Notes under the pieces: generated by a model
The model's database searches: none
Told to the model about the DNA's origin: nothing
What the model saw: the letters and a program-made list of their open reading frames with translations, nothing else
Position numbers and translations under genes: made by a program
Shown: one piece after another, positions 1 to 9,211 of the stretch
Position numbering within the stretch: the stretch's first letter is position 1
Layout of the letters: each line of letters starts with the position of its first letter
Assembly (NCBI GenBank): GCA_964441235.1
Contig: CAYTUQ010000009.1
Location: 23,989 to 87,988 of the forward strand
Source of the DNA: BS750m-G69 sp964441235
GTDB taxonomy: Bacteria; Fidelibacterota; UBA2242
Length of the DNA stretch: 64,000 nucleotides
Reading direction: 5' to 3'

Positions 1-1007
1 GAGACCCCAAATGAACAATTTATAACATCAGCATCATTTTCCCATGCCCAGTTAATTGCGGCAGCTGCATTAGTTGGGCTACCACCATAATGACACCATT
101 TAATAGGCATTATTTTACAATTATAGCCAACACCTGCAATCCCGCGATCATTATTCGTTGATGCTGAGGCTATACCAGCTATGGCTGTTCCATGGTAATT
201 TTTGGCATAATTATCAGTTGGTTCCGGTAGCTCAGACGGTTCCAGTACATTATAACCTTCGACAAGATTATATTCAAGATCGTCATGGCTTGACTCTACA
301 CCATTATCTATTATTGCTATTATTATTGAAGGATTTCCCGTTGTTATATTCCATGCATCTGAAATTGATATTTTGGAAAGATTCCATTGCGATGAATAGT
401 ATTCATCATTTGTTTTAGCCACATCAAAACAGAAGAAATCAGGATGAGAAAATTCAACCAATTCACTTTCATAAATTTGATTGGCTATTTTTATGGTTGA
501 ATTTTCATCAGATGAATTCACACTAAAAAGATATACTCTTTCTCCAAGCCACTCTTTTTCAATTTTACTTAGTTGGTAATCGGAAATAAATTGATTTATT
601 TGTGAATTAGACACATTTGATTTGAATTTTACAACAATGTAATCTGTTATTGTGAATTTTTCATCACCATCTTGGACGCGATAAAGATTTGTCACTAATT
701 TAACGATTGGAGAAACAGAAAACCCTTTAATTTCCTTTCTACTGCGATCTGTAATTTCAACAATTATATTTTCATTTTCAGGCTTCAATAGATTCTCATC
801 AACGAATATCTTTTTATTTGAAAAGAATTCCTTTTTTTGATCTGAAGGTATTCCCTTTTTAAAATTAATCACATAATGGTCTGGTACAGAAGAAAAATAA
901 ATCTTTTTACCGCTTGAATAATAATAATGTTCTTGTGCTTGTAAACTTGCTGAAAGTCCAATCAATAAAATAAACATTGCAAATAACTTGAACAATTTAC
1001 ACATCAT
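1..1007 (-). CDS. S8 (subtilisin-like) secreted serine protease, C-terminus beyond window
   Basis: Reading the minus strand from ATG-ATG at 1007/1004 behind an AGGAGG box gives an uninterrupted frame of about 335 residues to the window edge. It starts with a signal peptide of about 22 residues ending ASLQAQ, then a ~170-residue pro-region. The subtilase domain follows: the Asp motif appears as AIIDNGVESSHDD and the His motif as YHGTAIAGIASAS, in the correct order. The catalytic Ser lies past base 1. The second ATG is better spaced from the ribosome binding site. The fold is known from the S8 family; the substrate is not visible. A C-terminal sorting domain would be expected in this genome but cannot be seen here. 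Confidence 0.85.
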   Translation of the reverse strand, partial: MMCKLFKLFAMFILLIGLSASLQAQEHYYYSSGKKIYFSSVPDHYVINFKKGIPSDQKKEFFSNKKIFVDENLLKPENENIIVEITDRSRKEIKGFSVSPIVKLVTNLYRVQDGDEKFTITDYIVVKFKSNVSNSQINQFISDYQLSKIEKEWLGERVYLFSVNSSDENSTIKIANQIYESELVEFSHPDFFCFDVAKTNDEYYSSQWNLSKISISDAWNITTGNPSIIIAIIDNGVESSHDDLEYNLVEGYNVLEPSELPEPTDNYAKNYHGTAIAGIASASTNNDRGIAGVGYNCKIMPIKWCHYGGSPTNAAAAINWAWENDADVINCSFGV

Positions 1008-1116
1008 TAACCTCCTTTTTAAATTTTTGTAAAGCAAATAAGCAAATGGTAGAATTATTATTTATTATATCACATTTTTTATCTCCTTTCTATTTTGAAT
1101 TAAAATATTAAAATTG

Positions 1117-1284
1117 GTAATAGTTCACCACTGATTTTCACGGAATCACACTGAATTATTAATATATTCTTCTTATCATCTCGAATTCCTCTGCACCAAA
1201 ATTAAACAATAGCCCTACTCTTAACCGTGCTCATTCTTTGTTTTTCTCTGTGATATTCTGTGTCTTTCCGTGGTGAACTTTTAC
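1117..1284. mobile_element. 168-bp MITE-like insertion with 15-bp TIRs and 8-bp target duplication
   Basis: The ends GTAATAGTTCACCAC (1117-1131) and GTGGTGAACTTTTAC (1270-1284) are inverted repeats matching at 14 of 15 positions. The insert is flanked by TAAAATTG at 1109-1116 and 1285-1292, a good target-site duplication. The paralogous gene end at 2400-2440 shows the same flank uninterrupted, so it preserves the empty site. The insert lies exactly at the end of the barrel gene at 1284-1922 and supplies part of its stop codon. Inside is a relic of a GxxExxY-type protein. Confidence 0.75.
1159..1224 (-). pseudogene. C-terminal relic of a GxxExxY-family protein
   Basis: On the minus strand this short frame reads LRVGLLFNFGAEEFEMIRRI then Tyr and a stop. 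That closely resembles the C-terminal end of GxxExxY-family proteins, where a (V/G)LL(V/I)NFG segment is followed by a basic-aromatic tail. No start or upstream domain remains. The surrounding CACGGA/CACAGAG-like DNA also resembles the usual flanks of such genes. It sits inside the 168-bp inverted-repeat element. The family's function is not settled; this is recognition by sequence style only. Confidence 0.5.
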
Positions 1285-1922
1285 TAAAATTGCAATCCAA
1301 CGACACAATGAGGTCCATGATTTTGCCATTCACCAATCTCCAAATATCTATATTTTGCAAGACTGATCAAATATTTTATCTCGAGAATAAGTCTTAATCT
1401 TTCCAGATCAAATTTCTTCGCAATTCCGAAACATATAGAAGTATCAATGGCTGGTGAATTATCAGTAATATTTTCAGAATATAAGAAATGATTTGTTTGA
1501 AATTTGAAATTTACATCCGCTCTTATCAATTTACCAAAGTCGAGTCCAATCAATAAGTCTGAAATTTTGAATATTTTTATCCCTAATAGGGCTGAAAATC
1601 TCAAATAGTTAGCTTTAAATGTAAATTTAACAATATCTATTGAAAATATTTTTTTGGATATTATTGATTTTGTGTTTTTAAAATATATATCGTTAGCAAT
1701 ATACAATGCCCTGCTTAGCCTAATTTCATTTGATATACCTATGATCAGGCCAGGTGGATATGAATACTTAGGGGAGTCTAGAAAATATTTTTCAATAAAT
1801 TTATATTTATTAAAATTGACTCCTAATTTTATCCATGGTGAAAATCGAGGTGAACATAAAACTGGCAATGTAAAGTTTATAATAATTAAAAAAACAATAA
1901 GTGGCATGAATTTATTTTTCAT
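1284..1922 (-). CDS. Outer-membrane beta-barrel protein, tandem copy A
   Basis: The product is 212 residues with an N-terminal signal peptide (hydrophobic to about residue 23, ending VLCSPRF). The rest alternates polar and hydrophobic residues with aromatics, as in small 8-10-stranded porin-like barrels (PorT/OmpA-like style), and ends GLQF with a terminal Phe typical of outer-membrane barrels. It is strongly similar to the next gene at 2421-3086, including the leader and the promoter region upstream of both, so the pair is a tandem duplication. Copy A lacks about nine residues present in copy B (around residues 46-50 and near the C-terminal third). No function is recognised. Confidence 0.6.
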   Translation of the reverse strand: MKNKFMPLIVFLIIINFTLPVLCSPRFSPWIKLGVNFNKYKFIEKYFLDSPKYSYPPGLIIGISNEIRLSRALYIANDIYFKNTKSIISKKIFSIDIVKFTFKANYLRFSALLGIKIFKISDLLIGLDFGKLIRADVNFKFQTNHFLYSENITDNSPAIDTSICFGIAKKFDLERLRLILEIKYLISLAKYRYLEIGEWQNHGPHCVVGLQF

Positions 1923-2420
1923 TGTTAAACCTCATCGTTAATACAGAAACTAAAAGATTCCATTTTACTATTTTTTATTCTCCGGGATTCCATAAAACTT
2001 TCCAAACATTTCTGACAATCTTCCAGTAAAAAAATTTCAAAGAGAGTTCAATTATAACCTTTCAATTGTAAATTTTGCCGATTTCCCGAAAGAGACCCGT
2101 TCAAGAAAAAGAAATGTGTAGATGCATCGGGTGGGGATAAACGACAAGAGAAAATATCCGAAAATCTGTACAGACAAAATTGACATTTTCTGGTATGAGT
2201 TATAAAGTCTATACTTACCATAATAAAATTTCTTTTATATAATTTAATTGGAAATAAGATTATGTCAAGTTTTGTATTTTGACCTGTTTCAACAGCAAAT
2301 TACTCAACTATTTTCCCTACCTCAGTTATTCTTAGCTGATCAGCCATTCTCAGCAAAATGTGTTGTCGCAAATCTATTTAAATAGTTATATTTATAACCT
2401 TTCTATTTTGAATTAAAATA
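1923..2420. other. Intergenic spacer between tandem barrel genes
   Basis: No coding potential is evident. The 100 bases next to copy A (1923-2040) match the 100 bases upstream of copy B (3087-3190), including a shared leader beginning TTAAACCTCATCGTTAATAC, so the duplicated unit includes the promoter region. The rest is AT-rich sequence without recognised features. Confidence 0.5.
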
Positions 2421-3086
2421 TTAAAGTTGTAATCCAACAACACAATGAGGTCCATGATTTCGCCATTCACCAATCTCCCAATATCCATTTTTTGACCAAT
2501 ATTTATATTTTGCAAGACTCATCAAATATTTTATCTCGATAATAAGCCTTAATCTTTCCAGATCAAATTTCTTTGCAATTCCGAGACATATAGAAGTATC
2601 AAAGGCTGGTAAGTTATCAGTGATATTTTCAGAATATGAGTCATAATTTATTTTTTGTGTGACATTCATATCTGCTCTTATCAATTTACCAAAGTCAAGT
2701 CCAATCAAAAAGTCTGAAATTTTGAAAATTTTTATACCTAATAAGGCTGAAAATCTCAAATAGTTACCTTTGAATGTATATTCAACAATCTCTTGTGAAG
2801 TTGTATATATTGATATAATTGATTTTGTGTTTTTAAAATATATTTCATTAGCAATATACAATGCTCTGCTTAGTTTGATTTCATTTGATATACCTATGAC
2901 CAGGCCAGATGGATATGAATACTTAGGGAAATCATAGAAGTCTGCAAAATATTTTTCAATAAATTTATATTTATTCAAATTGACTCCTAATTTTATCCAT
3001 GGTGAAAATCGAGGTGAACATAAACCTGGCAATGTAAAGTTAATAATAATTAAAAAGACAATAAGCGGCATGAATTTATTTTTCAT
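2421..3086 (-). CDS. Outer-membrane beta-barrel protein, tandem copy B
   Basis: This 221-residue paralogue of the gene at 1284-1922 has a nearly identical 22-residue signal peptide and the same stretches (SPRFSPWIKLGVN, KFDLERLRLI.EIKYL, NHGPHCVVGLQ). It is probably a small outer-membrane barrel. Its stop region is the uninterrupted version of the site where copy A carries the 168-bp insertion, which makes copy B the better model of the ancestral gene end. Function unknown; there is no pathway-specific neighbour except the pectin locus upstream. Confidence 0.6.
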   Translation of the reverse strand: MKNKFMPLIVFLIIINFTLPGLCSPRFSPWIKLGVNLNKYKFIEKYFADFYDFPKYSYPSGLVIGISNEIKLSRALYIANEIYFKNTKSIISIYTTSQEIVEYTFKGNYLRFSALLGIKIFKISDFLIGLDFGKLIRADMNVTQKINYDSYSENITDNLPAFDTSICLGIAKKFDLERLRLIIEIKYLMSLAKYKYWSKNGYWEIGEWRNHGPHCVVGLQL

Positions 3087-3229
3087 CGTTAAACCTCATC
3101 GTTAATACAGAAACTAAAATATTACGTTTTGCCATTTTTAACTCTTTGTGATTCCATAAAACTTTCTGGCAATTTCTGATAATATTTTATAAAAAGACAC
3201 TTGCTCTTTTTTTCATAGTATTCTGTTTT

Positions 3230-4888
3230 TTACTTCAGCAGCATCATCTTTTTTGTCTTGATCCTGCCACCCGAATTGATCTGACAGAAATAGATCCCGC
3301 TACCGAACGAAGATGCATCAAATTCCAGTGAATAGTCGCCCGCTGATTTTATTTCATCAAGCAGTCTGGTTACTTCTTGTCCCTGTAGGTTGAAAACAGT
3401 TAGTGTAACCCGGTTTCGATCGGACACCGTGAAAGTAATCGTTGTCTTTGGGTTGAATGGGTTTGGATAATTTTGGTGTAGAACAAATTCTTTCGGGTAG
3501 GATGCAACAACATCATCAACATCTGTTACTGATTCTCCCGTCAGACTATTGAGGTACACTTCTAGCTGTGTATAATCGTCCTGACCGATGCTGTTGCGGT
3601 CTGCTGGATCGTTCGGATTCAGATTATGTGCAAGTTCCCAATCATTCGGCATGCCGTCGTGATCATCGTCAGCTGGAGCGGGGAGAAAGTTGAGCACTGG
3701 CCATGCACCTTCTGGCTGATCTTCCGTTGTTGCTATCGAACGACCTGTTCCATTCAAAACATCATAAACGATACGATAATCAATAGTATCACGTTTAGGG
3801 AAACTGGCTCCGGCAGATGCGAGAACATCAATTTTCGCCTGATCCGGCGATGTGGTTGTGACAGGTTCCATCGGAACCAGATATGAACGCGATTTGTAGG
3901 CATCCATTTGCGTTGAACTAAAATTCTGAAGGGTAACAAGGCTCCAGGGATCGGCAGGAACGACTCCCTCCATCAAATTATCCTCAAAGTAACCAAAGGC
4001 ATCAACACTACTTTCCTTGAATACTATGTTTCCCGATGACTCCGCACCGCGGATATAAACATTTCCAATAAAATTGTAACGACTCACCGCGTTTTTATCT
4101 GCATTATAGCCAGCGCTACTCCCTGCCCAGTTATAAACGACGTTATTGCGAAAATCAAAATGCAATCCTTCCGGATCTGTACTGGTTCCCGTATAATTTC
4201 CCGGACGGGGATTTCTGCCCCTATTATGTGCATAGATATTGTGGTGATATGTTTTTTCATCTCCGTAATCACCCCGAACAAGAGAGCCATAGCTGTGGTT
4301 TTCATATGTCAGCCCTTCACTGATAATACACCACTGCACCGTCACCTTATTTGATTCTTCTTGACATGATATTCCCTCATCACGTGCGTACGAAGCACTG
4401 ACGTGGTCGATGATAATATTTGTGCCTTTGTCAATATCAATTGCATCGCCAGAGGAATTTGCTGCTCCTGCATCAACCCTTATCCTGATATATCTGATCA
4501 CAACATTTGAAACTGCACCGATGTAAATACGCCCTTTTATGCAAATACCGTCACCCGGCGTAGTCTGTCCCGCGATGGTTGTATTGGATTTGGGACTGAA
4601 GATAATATCTCCCATTTCAATTGTGCCCGAAACGCGGAATACAATCGTACGGTTTCCAGAACTTACTGCATCAACAATGGAACCGGGACCGCTGTTGCTG
4701 AGATTAGTCACTTCATACACATCACCGCCGCGTCCTCCAGTGGCAAACCTTCCGCTCCCTTCCGCAGTTGGAAAAGCCAGCTGCTGGGCGCGAGCAAAAG
4801 AAGCGGCACATATAAACAGGCAAACTAAGAGCATTCTTTGAAGTTTTATGTTTTGCCGGAGACGTGGATAAATTCTGTTTTTCATCAT
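3230..4888 (-). CDS. Secreted pectate lyase (PL1 family) with T9SS sorting domain
   Basis: The product (552 aa) cleaves polygalacturonate by beta-elimination, acting outside or on the cell surface. A signal peptide covers residues 1-34. A parallel beta-helix of PL1 type follows, opening with FPTAEGSGRFATGGRGGDVY and containing the hallmark HHNIYAHNRGRNPRPG (active-site Arg region) and HFDFRNNVVYNW. Around residues 408-450 there is a calcium-binding stretch DDDHDGMPNDWE, as in TSP3/dockerin-like linkers. The last ~80 residues are a T9SS type A sorting domain starting at NYPNPFNPKTTITF and ending KKMMLLK. The next gene upstream encodes a polygalacturonase, supporting joint attack on pectin. PL1 assignment is firm; exact substrate is inferred. 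Confidence 0.92.
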   Translation of the reverse strand: MMKNRIYPRLRQNIKLQRMLLVCLFICAASFARAQQLAFPTAEGSGRFATGGRGGDVYEVTNLSNSGPGSIVDAVSSGNRTIVFRVSGTIEMGDIIFSPKSNTTIAGQTTPGDGICIKGRIYIGAVSNVVIRYIRIRVDAGAANSSGDAIDIDKGTNIIIDHVSASYARDEGISCQEESNKVTVQWCIISEGLTYENHSYGSLVRGDYGDEKTYHHNIYAHNRGRNPRPGNYTGTSTDPEGLHFDFRNNVVYNWAGSSAGYNADKNAVSRYNFIGNVYIRGAESSGNIVFKESSVDAFGYFEDNLMEGVVPADPWSLVTLQNFSSTQMDAYKSRSYLVPMEPVTTTSPDQAKIDVLASAGASFPKRDTIDYRIVYDVLNGTGRSIATTEDQPEGAWPVLNFLPAPADDDHDGMPNDWELAHNLNPNDPADRNSIGQDDYTQLEVYLNSLTGESVTDVDDVVASYPKEFVLHQNYPNPFNPKTTITFTVSDRNRVTLTVFNLQGQEVTRLLDEIKSAGDYSLEFDASSFGSGIYFCQINSGGRIKTKKMMLLK

Positions 4889-4920
4889 TGTTCTCGATTT
4901 CTTTGTTATGACTCTAACCG

Positions 4921-6348
4921 CTATTGTAGCTGTCCATTGATATAGACATTCTTCATTTTCAAGTTAGAGACATGATTTAATATGTTGCCTTTTTCAACGC
5001 CATCAAATTGACACTGCTCAATATTTACGTTTGAAATCAGCGACCTTTCATAGCCATCCAACATCAACGCATACTTACTCTTTTGACTGGTTACATTACT
5101 CACATAAATATTCCGGACAATGGGTGTATGTTTCCCGACATCACCTTTTTCATAATGAAAATAAACTCTAATGATAGCATCACTCACCTCTCCGACGGTA
5201 ATATTTCGCATATATATATTTTCAACAATACCGCCGCGTAACGAATTTGTTTTTATTCGTAAAGCCCTATCCAGATTTGGACTATCCATAGTACAGTTTT
5301 CCGCAAACACATTGCGGCAGCTTCCGGATATTTCACTCCCTATCACTACACCGCCGTGCCCATCTTTCATAGTACAGTTTTGAATAATGATATTTTCACT
5401 GGGGACGTTCACACGCCTGCCATCCGCATTTCTCCCGGATTTGATAGCAATACAGTCATCGCCCGTATCAAAATAGCATTCCTTTATTAATACATTTTGA
5501 CAACTTTCCGGATTACAGCCGTCATTATTGGGGCCATGGCTGATTACTCGAACTTTTTGAACGGTTACATTTTCACAAAGCACCGGATGAATTTCCCACA
5601 TAGGGGACCGTCTGATTGTAACGTCCTCAATCAATATGTTTTTACATTTATATGGTTGAATAAAATTGGGTCGTAAATAATGTCCTTCACCAAAAATTCT
5701 TTCATTGACTGGAACACCTTCTTCCGCCATTTGGAAAAGTTCATCTCTATCCAGCCTCTGATCCGTCTGGTCCTTTTCCCATCCGTACGCTGACCTTCCT
5801 TTCCATGGCCACCAGATGGTATTGTCCGCCTGTCCATCCAGTGTTCCAGTTCCTGTGATTGCCAGATTTTCCTGTTCGTATGCATAAATAAATGGTGAAT
5901 AATTCATACATTCAACGCCTTCAAATCGTGTGTACACAACAGGAAGATATTTTTTGTAATCTTGACTGAACAGGATGGTGGCATCTTTCTTGACATGTAA
6001 ATTCACATTACTTTTCAGGTGGATGGCGCCTGTTAGATAAATGCCTTCAGGAACAACAACGCGACCGCCACCTTCAGAGTGACAGACGTCAATAGCCTTT
6101 TTAAAGGCATCCGTGCAATCAGTTTTGCCGTCGCCAACCGCGCCGTATTCCGAAATATTAAAGTCCTTTGTCGGAAAAGTCGGTGGAACAATTTGTTTGA
6201 GAATTTCGGGAACCTGTTCCCAACCCGATTCTTTGACTGAAGATGTACTGCACGATGAAAATATCCCAAAAATCAGTATTGGAAAAAGAATGCGTTGATA
6301 TTTAACAGTAATGGAGGATTCTTTTTTCATGTCATTAATGCCTTTCAT
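4921..6348 (-). CDS. Polygalacturonase-type glycoside hydrolase (GH28), lipoprotein
   Basis: A 475-residue GH28 parallel beta-helix enzyme that hydrolyses galacturonan or rhamnogalacturonan links. The domain starts at NISEYGAVGDGKTDCTDAFK. GH28 catalytic signatures are all present in order: GPNNDGCNPESC (Asp), GDDCIAIKSG (paired Asp), GHGGVVIGSE (His) and RIKTN (Arg/Lys). The N-terminus is a lipoprotein signal with lipobox FSSC, so the enzyme is probably anchored in a membrane facing the periplasm. The second ATG (6330) has a better-placed purine-rich ribosome site than 6348 and puts the signal in standard position, so it may be the true start. It is flanked by PL1 and GH105 genes on the same strand, consistent with a pectin operon. 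Confidence 0.9.
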   Translation of the reverse strand: MKGINDMKKESSITVKYQRILFPILIFGIFSSCSTSSVKESGWEQVPEILKQIVPPTFPTKDFNISEYGAVGDGKTDCTDAFKKAIDVCHSEGGGRVVVPEGIYLTGAIHLKSNVNLHVKKDATILFSQDYKKYLPVVYTRFEGVECMNYSPFIYAYEQENLAITGTGTLDGQADNTIWWPWKGRSAYGWEKDQTDQRLDRDELFQMAEEGVPVNERIFGEGHYLRPNFIQPYKCKNILIEDVTIRRSPMWEIHPVLCENVTVQKVRVISHGPNNDGCNPESCQNVLIKECYFDTGDDCIAIKSGRNADGRRVNVPSENIIIQNCTMKDGHGGVVIGSEISGSCRNVFAENCTMDSPNLDRALRIKTNSLRGGIVENIYMRNITVGEVSDAIIRVYFHYEKGDVGKHTPIVRNIYVSNVTSQKSKYALMLDGYERSLISNVNIEQCQFDGVEKGNILNHVSNLKMKNVYINGQLQ

Positions 6349-6370
6349 TTATCACTATTATTCGTTCACT

Positions 6371-7588
6371 TCAATTTACTGGCGCCTCAAATTCAAGGCT
6401 AGCCAGGATAAACGGGCCCACTGCTTTGGGATCATTGCTTCTGATTTCTGTGCTAATATAATATTCATATGATCCGTCTCGATATGGTTTGCCTCCCAAA
6501 CCAGCAACGGCACACGCTTTGTGAATATTTATTAATCCGTTCTCATCTACTTCAATAAACTGGTTGAGGATGCCATCATATCCTTTCTTGGCAACCTCGA
6601 TAAATTTCGAATCTATGTATCCTTTCTTTACAGCTTTAAACAATGTGTACACATACATACTCGAAGCGGAGGACTCCAGATAATTGCCTTCCCTTCCGGC
6701 TTGATCGACTACCTGATACCAGACTCCGGTCTCTACATCTTGAAATTTAGATAAAGCGGTGGACAATCTGTTCAGGATTGCAATAATATCCTGTCGCTGC
6801 GGATGATCTTCAGGTATGAAGTCCAATACATCCACAAGCGCCATGGAATACCAGCCCATGCCTCTGCCCCAGAAATGTTGTGATAGTCCGGTTTTTGAAT
6901 CAGCCCATCGCTGTTGACGGCTTTCATCCCAGCCGTGATATAAGAGACCCGTTTTCTCATCACGGGCGTGTTTTTCCATCCAGATAAACTGATTAGCGAC
7001 ATCGTCAAATATTTCCGGTTCATTAAAAGTCTTAGCAAATTCCGCTAAAAACGGTGACCCCATATAAAGTCCATCCAGCCACATTTGATACGGATATATC
7101 TTCTTGTGCCAGAAGCCGCCTTCATTAGTCCGCGGATGCATTTTCATCTGTTTTCTTAAAAGAAAAACAGCTTTTTTGAACTTCTCCTGACCTGTTTCCT
7201 GATAAAGCTGGAAGAGCGGTTTACCCGGATTGATGCGATCAATGTTGTAGTCTTCCAGTTTATACAACATGATATTTCCATCTTTATCTACAAATTGATC
7301 GTAGTATGTTTTTACATATTGAAAATATTTATCTTCTCCGGTTGAAAGCCAAACCTGCATGATCGCTTTTAAAACAAGTCCCTGTGTATATTCCCATTTC
7401 GGTGTCTTCCGAAAATCTATCATCCAGGGTTCGGGGTTGCGTTTCATAATTGATTCGGTCATCCGAACAGACCACGGTTGAGAGCTCTTAATTCTTTTCG
7501 ATGGTTTGCATGATAAAAATGCAATTAATATGGCAACTCCAAATACAGAACCGTACTGATAATACTTTTTTGAAATGAGCGCCTTCAT
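6371..7588 (-). CDS. GH105 unsaturated rhamnogalacturonyl/galacturonyl hydrolase, lipoprotein
   Basis: The product (405 aa) removes the unsaturated uronic acid left at the non-reducing end by pectate lyase. GH105 (YteR/YesR-like) features are the Asp-containing PYQMWLDGLYMGSPF, FWGRGMGWYSMALVDVL and the SSASSMYVY segment, in an alpha/alpha-barrel-sized protein. The N-terminus has a lipoprotein signal with lipobox FLSCKPS. The start at 7588 has AGGAGG eight bases upstream. It lies just upstream in transcription from the GH28 and PL1 genes, so the three form a chain from polymer to uronate monomers. A decayed copy of its 5' end lies at 9017-9160. Confidence 0.9.
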   Translation of the reverse strand: MKALISKKYYQYGSVFGVAILIAFLSCKPSKRIKSSQPWSVRMTESIMKRNPEPWMIDFRKTPKWEYTQGLVLKAIMQVWLSTGEDKYFQYVKTYYDQFVDKDGNIMLYKLEDYNIDRINPGKPLFQLYQETGQEKFKKAVFLLRKQMKMHPRTNEGGFWHKKIYPYQMWLDGLYMGSPFLAEFAKTFNEPEIFDDVANQFIWMEKHARDEKTGLLYHGWDESRQQRWADSKTGLSQHFWGRGMGWYSMALVDVLDFIPEDHPQRQDIIAILNRLSTALSKFQDVETGVWYQVVDQAGREGNYLESSASSMYVYTLFKAVKKGYIDSKFIEVAKKGYDGILNQFIEVDENGLINIHKACAVAGLGGKPYRDGSYEYYISTEIRSNDPKAVGPFILASLEFEAPVN

Positions 7589-7935
7589 GATTCATTACCT
7601 CCTGCATTTATTTTATATGAAAGTAACCACTAATTACACGAATTACACTAATTATATTCTAAATATTTCCAAAACCTTAGCCTTTTTTATAGCTAACTAA
7701 ACCCACTAAAATTCTTTTTATTTATTTTTTTCGCATGTTTACCACGATATTCATCGGGACAGGCGTGTGTTTCGTGGGCTGCTTTAAAACCTTAGCCTCA
7801 GCCTCAACCTCAACCTTTTTCTTTCATGCTTGGTTATGATGGCAAATCATGAATGTTATTAAGGAAAGGGAGGGCTTTTATCCTCTTCTATCGCCCTCCA
7901 AGTCTGTAAAAAATCAAATATTAACTAATTAAAAT
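7589..7935. other. Spacer with short tandem motifs upstream of the GH105 gene
   Basis: No gene is visible. The 5' part has ACCACTAATTACACGAATTA-type text like the borders of decayed small mobile genes. At 7786-7819 there is a short near-hexameric run (CCTTAGCCTCAGCCTCAACC and continuing). The spacer separates GH105 from the secreted protein at 7936 and could hold the promoter of the downstream GH105-GH28-PL1 genes, but no convincing -35/-10 pair was found. Confidence 0.3.
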
Positions 7936-8982
7936 TTACTTCATCAACATCATTTTCTTCACCTGAGTGAATTCACCTGATCTGATTTGATACAAATAAA
8001 TACCTGAGGTTAAATCCTTTGCATCAAAGGTCACATGATAGGTTCCGACATTCATATCTTGATCGGCCAGAGTGGTAATTAACTGTCCCATGGCATTGTA
8101 TACAGTTAAGGTAGTATGTCCCTTCGTTTTAAGAGAGAATGTAATCTTCGTAGATGGGTTGAATGGATTCGGATAATTTTGCCCCAATTTAAAAAATTCT
8201 GGTTTTTCAGCATCGATCTCATCCACTGCAACATCTTCGCCTAATAGCCACGAAATTCCTGCATCAATAAATTTCCAGGCATCGTCTGTCATATTCCCAA
8301 ATGCCTGAGAACTTATTCCGAAAGCAACACAGCGACTCTCGGACACGAGGGAGGGATCTATCACATCAGTGGCATTAGGATAAAGTGCTGTCCCGGCTTC
8401 TACACCAAATAAATTATACTTGGTCGGATCAGAAGCCAAAACTGCGATCGGAATTATTTCTACTCCCGGATTACAATATCCCAACCAACTGCCTTCGTTA
8501 CTACCGGTGACAATTTCAATTTCTTCATCTTTTGCATAACCAGCCGAAAGAGGATGACCCGTTTCATCAACAATCTTGATTGTACCGTTTTCGACTCCAC
8601 CCCAAAATGTTCCGGGATAAGGGCACCATCCTGTTACATAAGTTTTCCCTGCACCCGGTTCTGTATAGAATAGAGGAATAGGAGCGCCTTTCAGAGGATC
8701 AAGTATTTTTGAATCACAAGTTTCACTAATAAATCCAAAATCGTAAGTTTTAACTTCCTCAATCGTAACCTTCCCAGCATCTAAGTCTTTGTCCGTAATT
8801 ATCTCAACAGTATATGTTTTTTCTAAATAAGCGATTAAATCCAGATCCAGGGTTGCACCTGGCCACCCATAATCAGATATAAACAGACATTTCTTATCCT
8901 GTGCTGCAATGTTGCTTTGAAATATAATCAGTGATAGGACAATTAATATAAACAGGCATTTCACACTCCTGTTTTTTAACAT
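7936..8982 (-). CDS. T9SS-exported protein with ThuA/GATase-like domain, copy 1
   Basis: The 348-residue product has a signal peptide to about residue 27, then a ~220-residue alpha/beta region and a C-terminal T9SS type A sorting domain (NYPNPFNPSTKITF to VKKMMLMK). The central region begins KKCLFISDYGWPGATLDLD and has FISETCDSKILDPLKGAPIP and KFIDAGISWLLGE, resembling a class-I-amidotransferase/ThuA-type Rossmann domain; this is fold style, not a firm family match. No catalytic Cys triad is evident. It is closely related to the gene at 9212 and more distantly to 11631 and the repeats of 12780. Probably a cell-surface accessory protein of the pectin locus; ligand unknown. Confidence 0.7.
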   Translation of the reverse strand: MLKNRSVKCLFILIVLSLIIFQSNIAAQDKKCLFISDYGWPGATLDLDLIAYLEKTYTVEIITDKDLDAGKVTIEEVKTYDFGFISETCDSKILDPLKGAPIPLFYTEPGAGKTYVTGWCPYPGTFWGGVENGTIKIVDETGHPLSAGYAKDEEIEIVTGSNEGSWLGYCNPGVEIIPIAVLASDPTKYNLFGVEAGTALYPNATDVIDPSLVSESRCVAFGISSQAFGNMTDDAWKFIDAGISWLLGEDVAVDEIDAEKPEFFKLGQNYPNPFNPSTKITFSLKTKGHTTLTVYNAMGQLITTLADQDMNVGTYHVTFDAKDLTSGIYLYQIRSGEFTQVKKMMLMK

Positions 8983-9016
8983 TTTTACTTCCTCCTATTA
9001 TTTACAAATACTCCTG

Positions 9017-9160
9017 CATAGACTCGACCATCCGAACGGACCATGGTCGCGTACTCTTAGTTCCTTTTGATAGTTTACAATATGATAAAAAACAATTAAT
9101 CATGGTAGCTCAAAATACCAAACCGCCGTGATGATCTTTTTTTGAAATTAGTCTCTTCAT
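9017..9160 (-). pseudogene. Remnant of a second GH105 gene 5' end
   Basis: The minus strand from the ATG at 9160 aligns base by base with the first ~150 bases of the intact GH105 gene (7588 downward): it starts ATGAAGAGACTAATTTCAAA and keeps the lipobox region and the PWSVRM segment, but with stops and no continuation. The upstream bases (GTAATGAATC before the ATG) are also shared. It shows that a unit of secreted protein plus GH105 was once duplicated in tandem and that the second GH105 has decayed. Confidence 0.7.
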
Positions 9161-9211
9161 GATTCATTACGTCGTGCATTACAAAGGTGTAATTTCCGAT
9201 TAGCTTGGAAC

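Noticed and set aside
158..418. 86-codon plus-strand frame near the left end
   Set aside because: It is a shadow of the subtilase gene on the minus strand.
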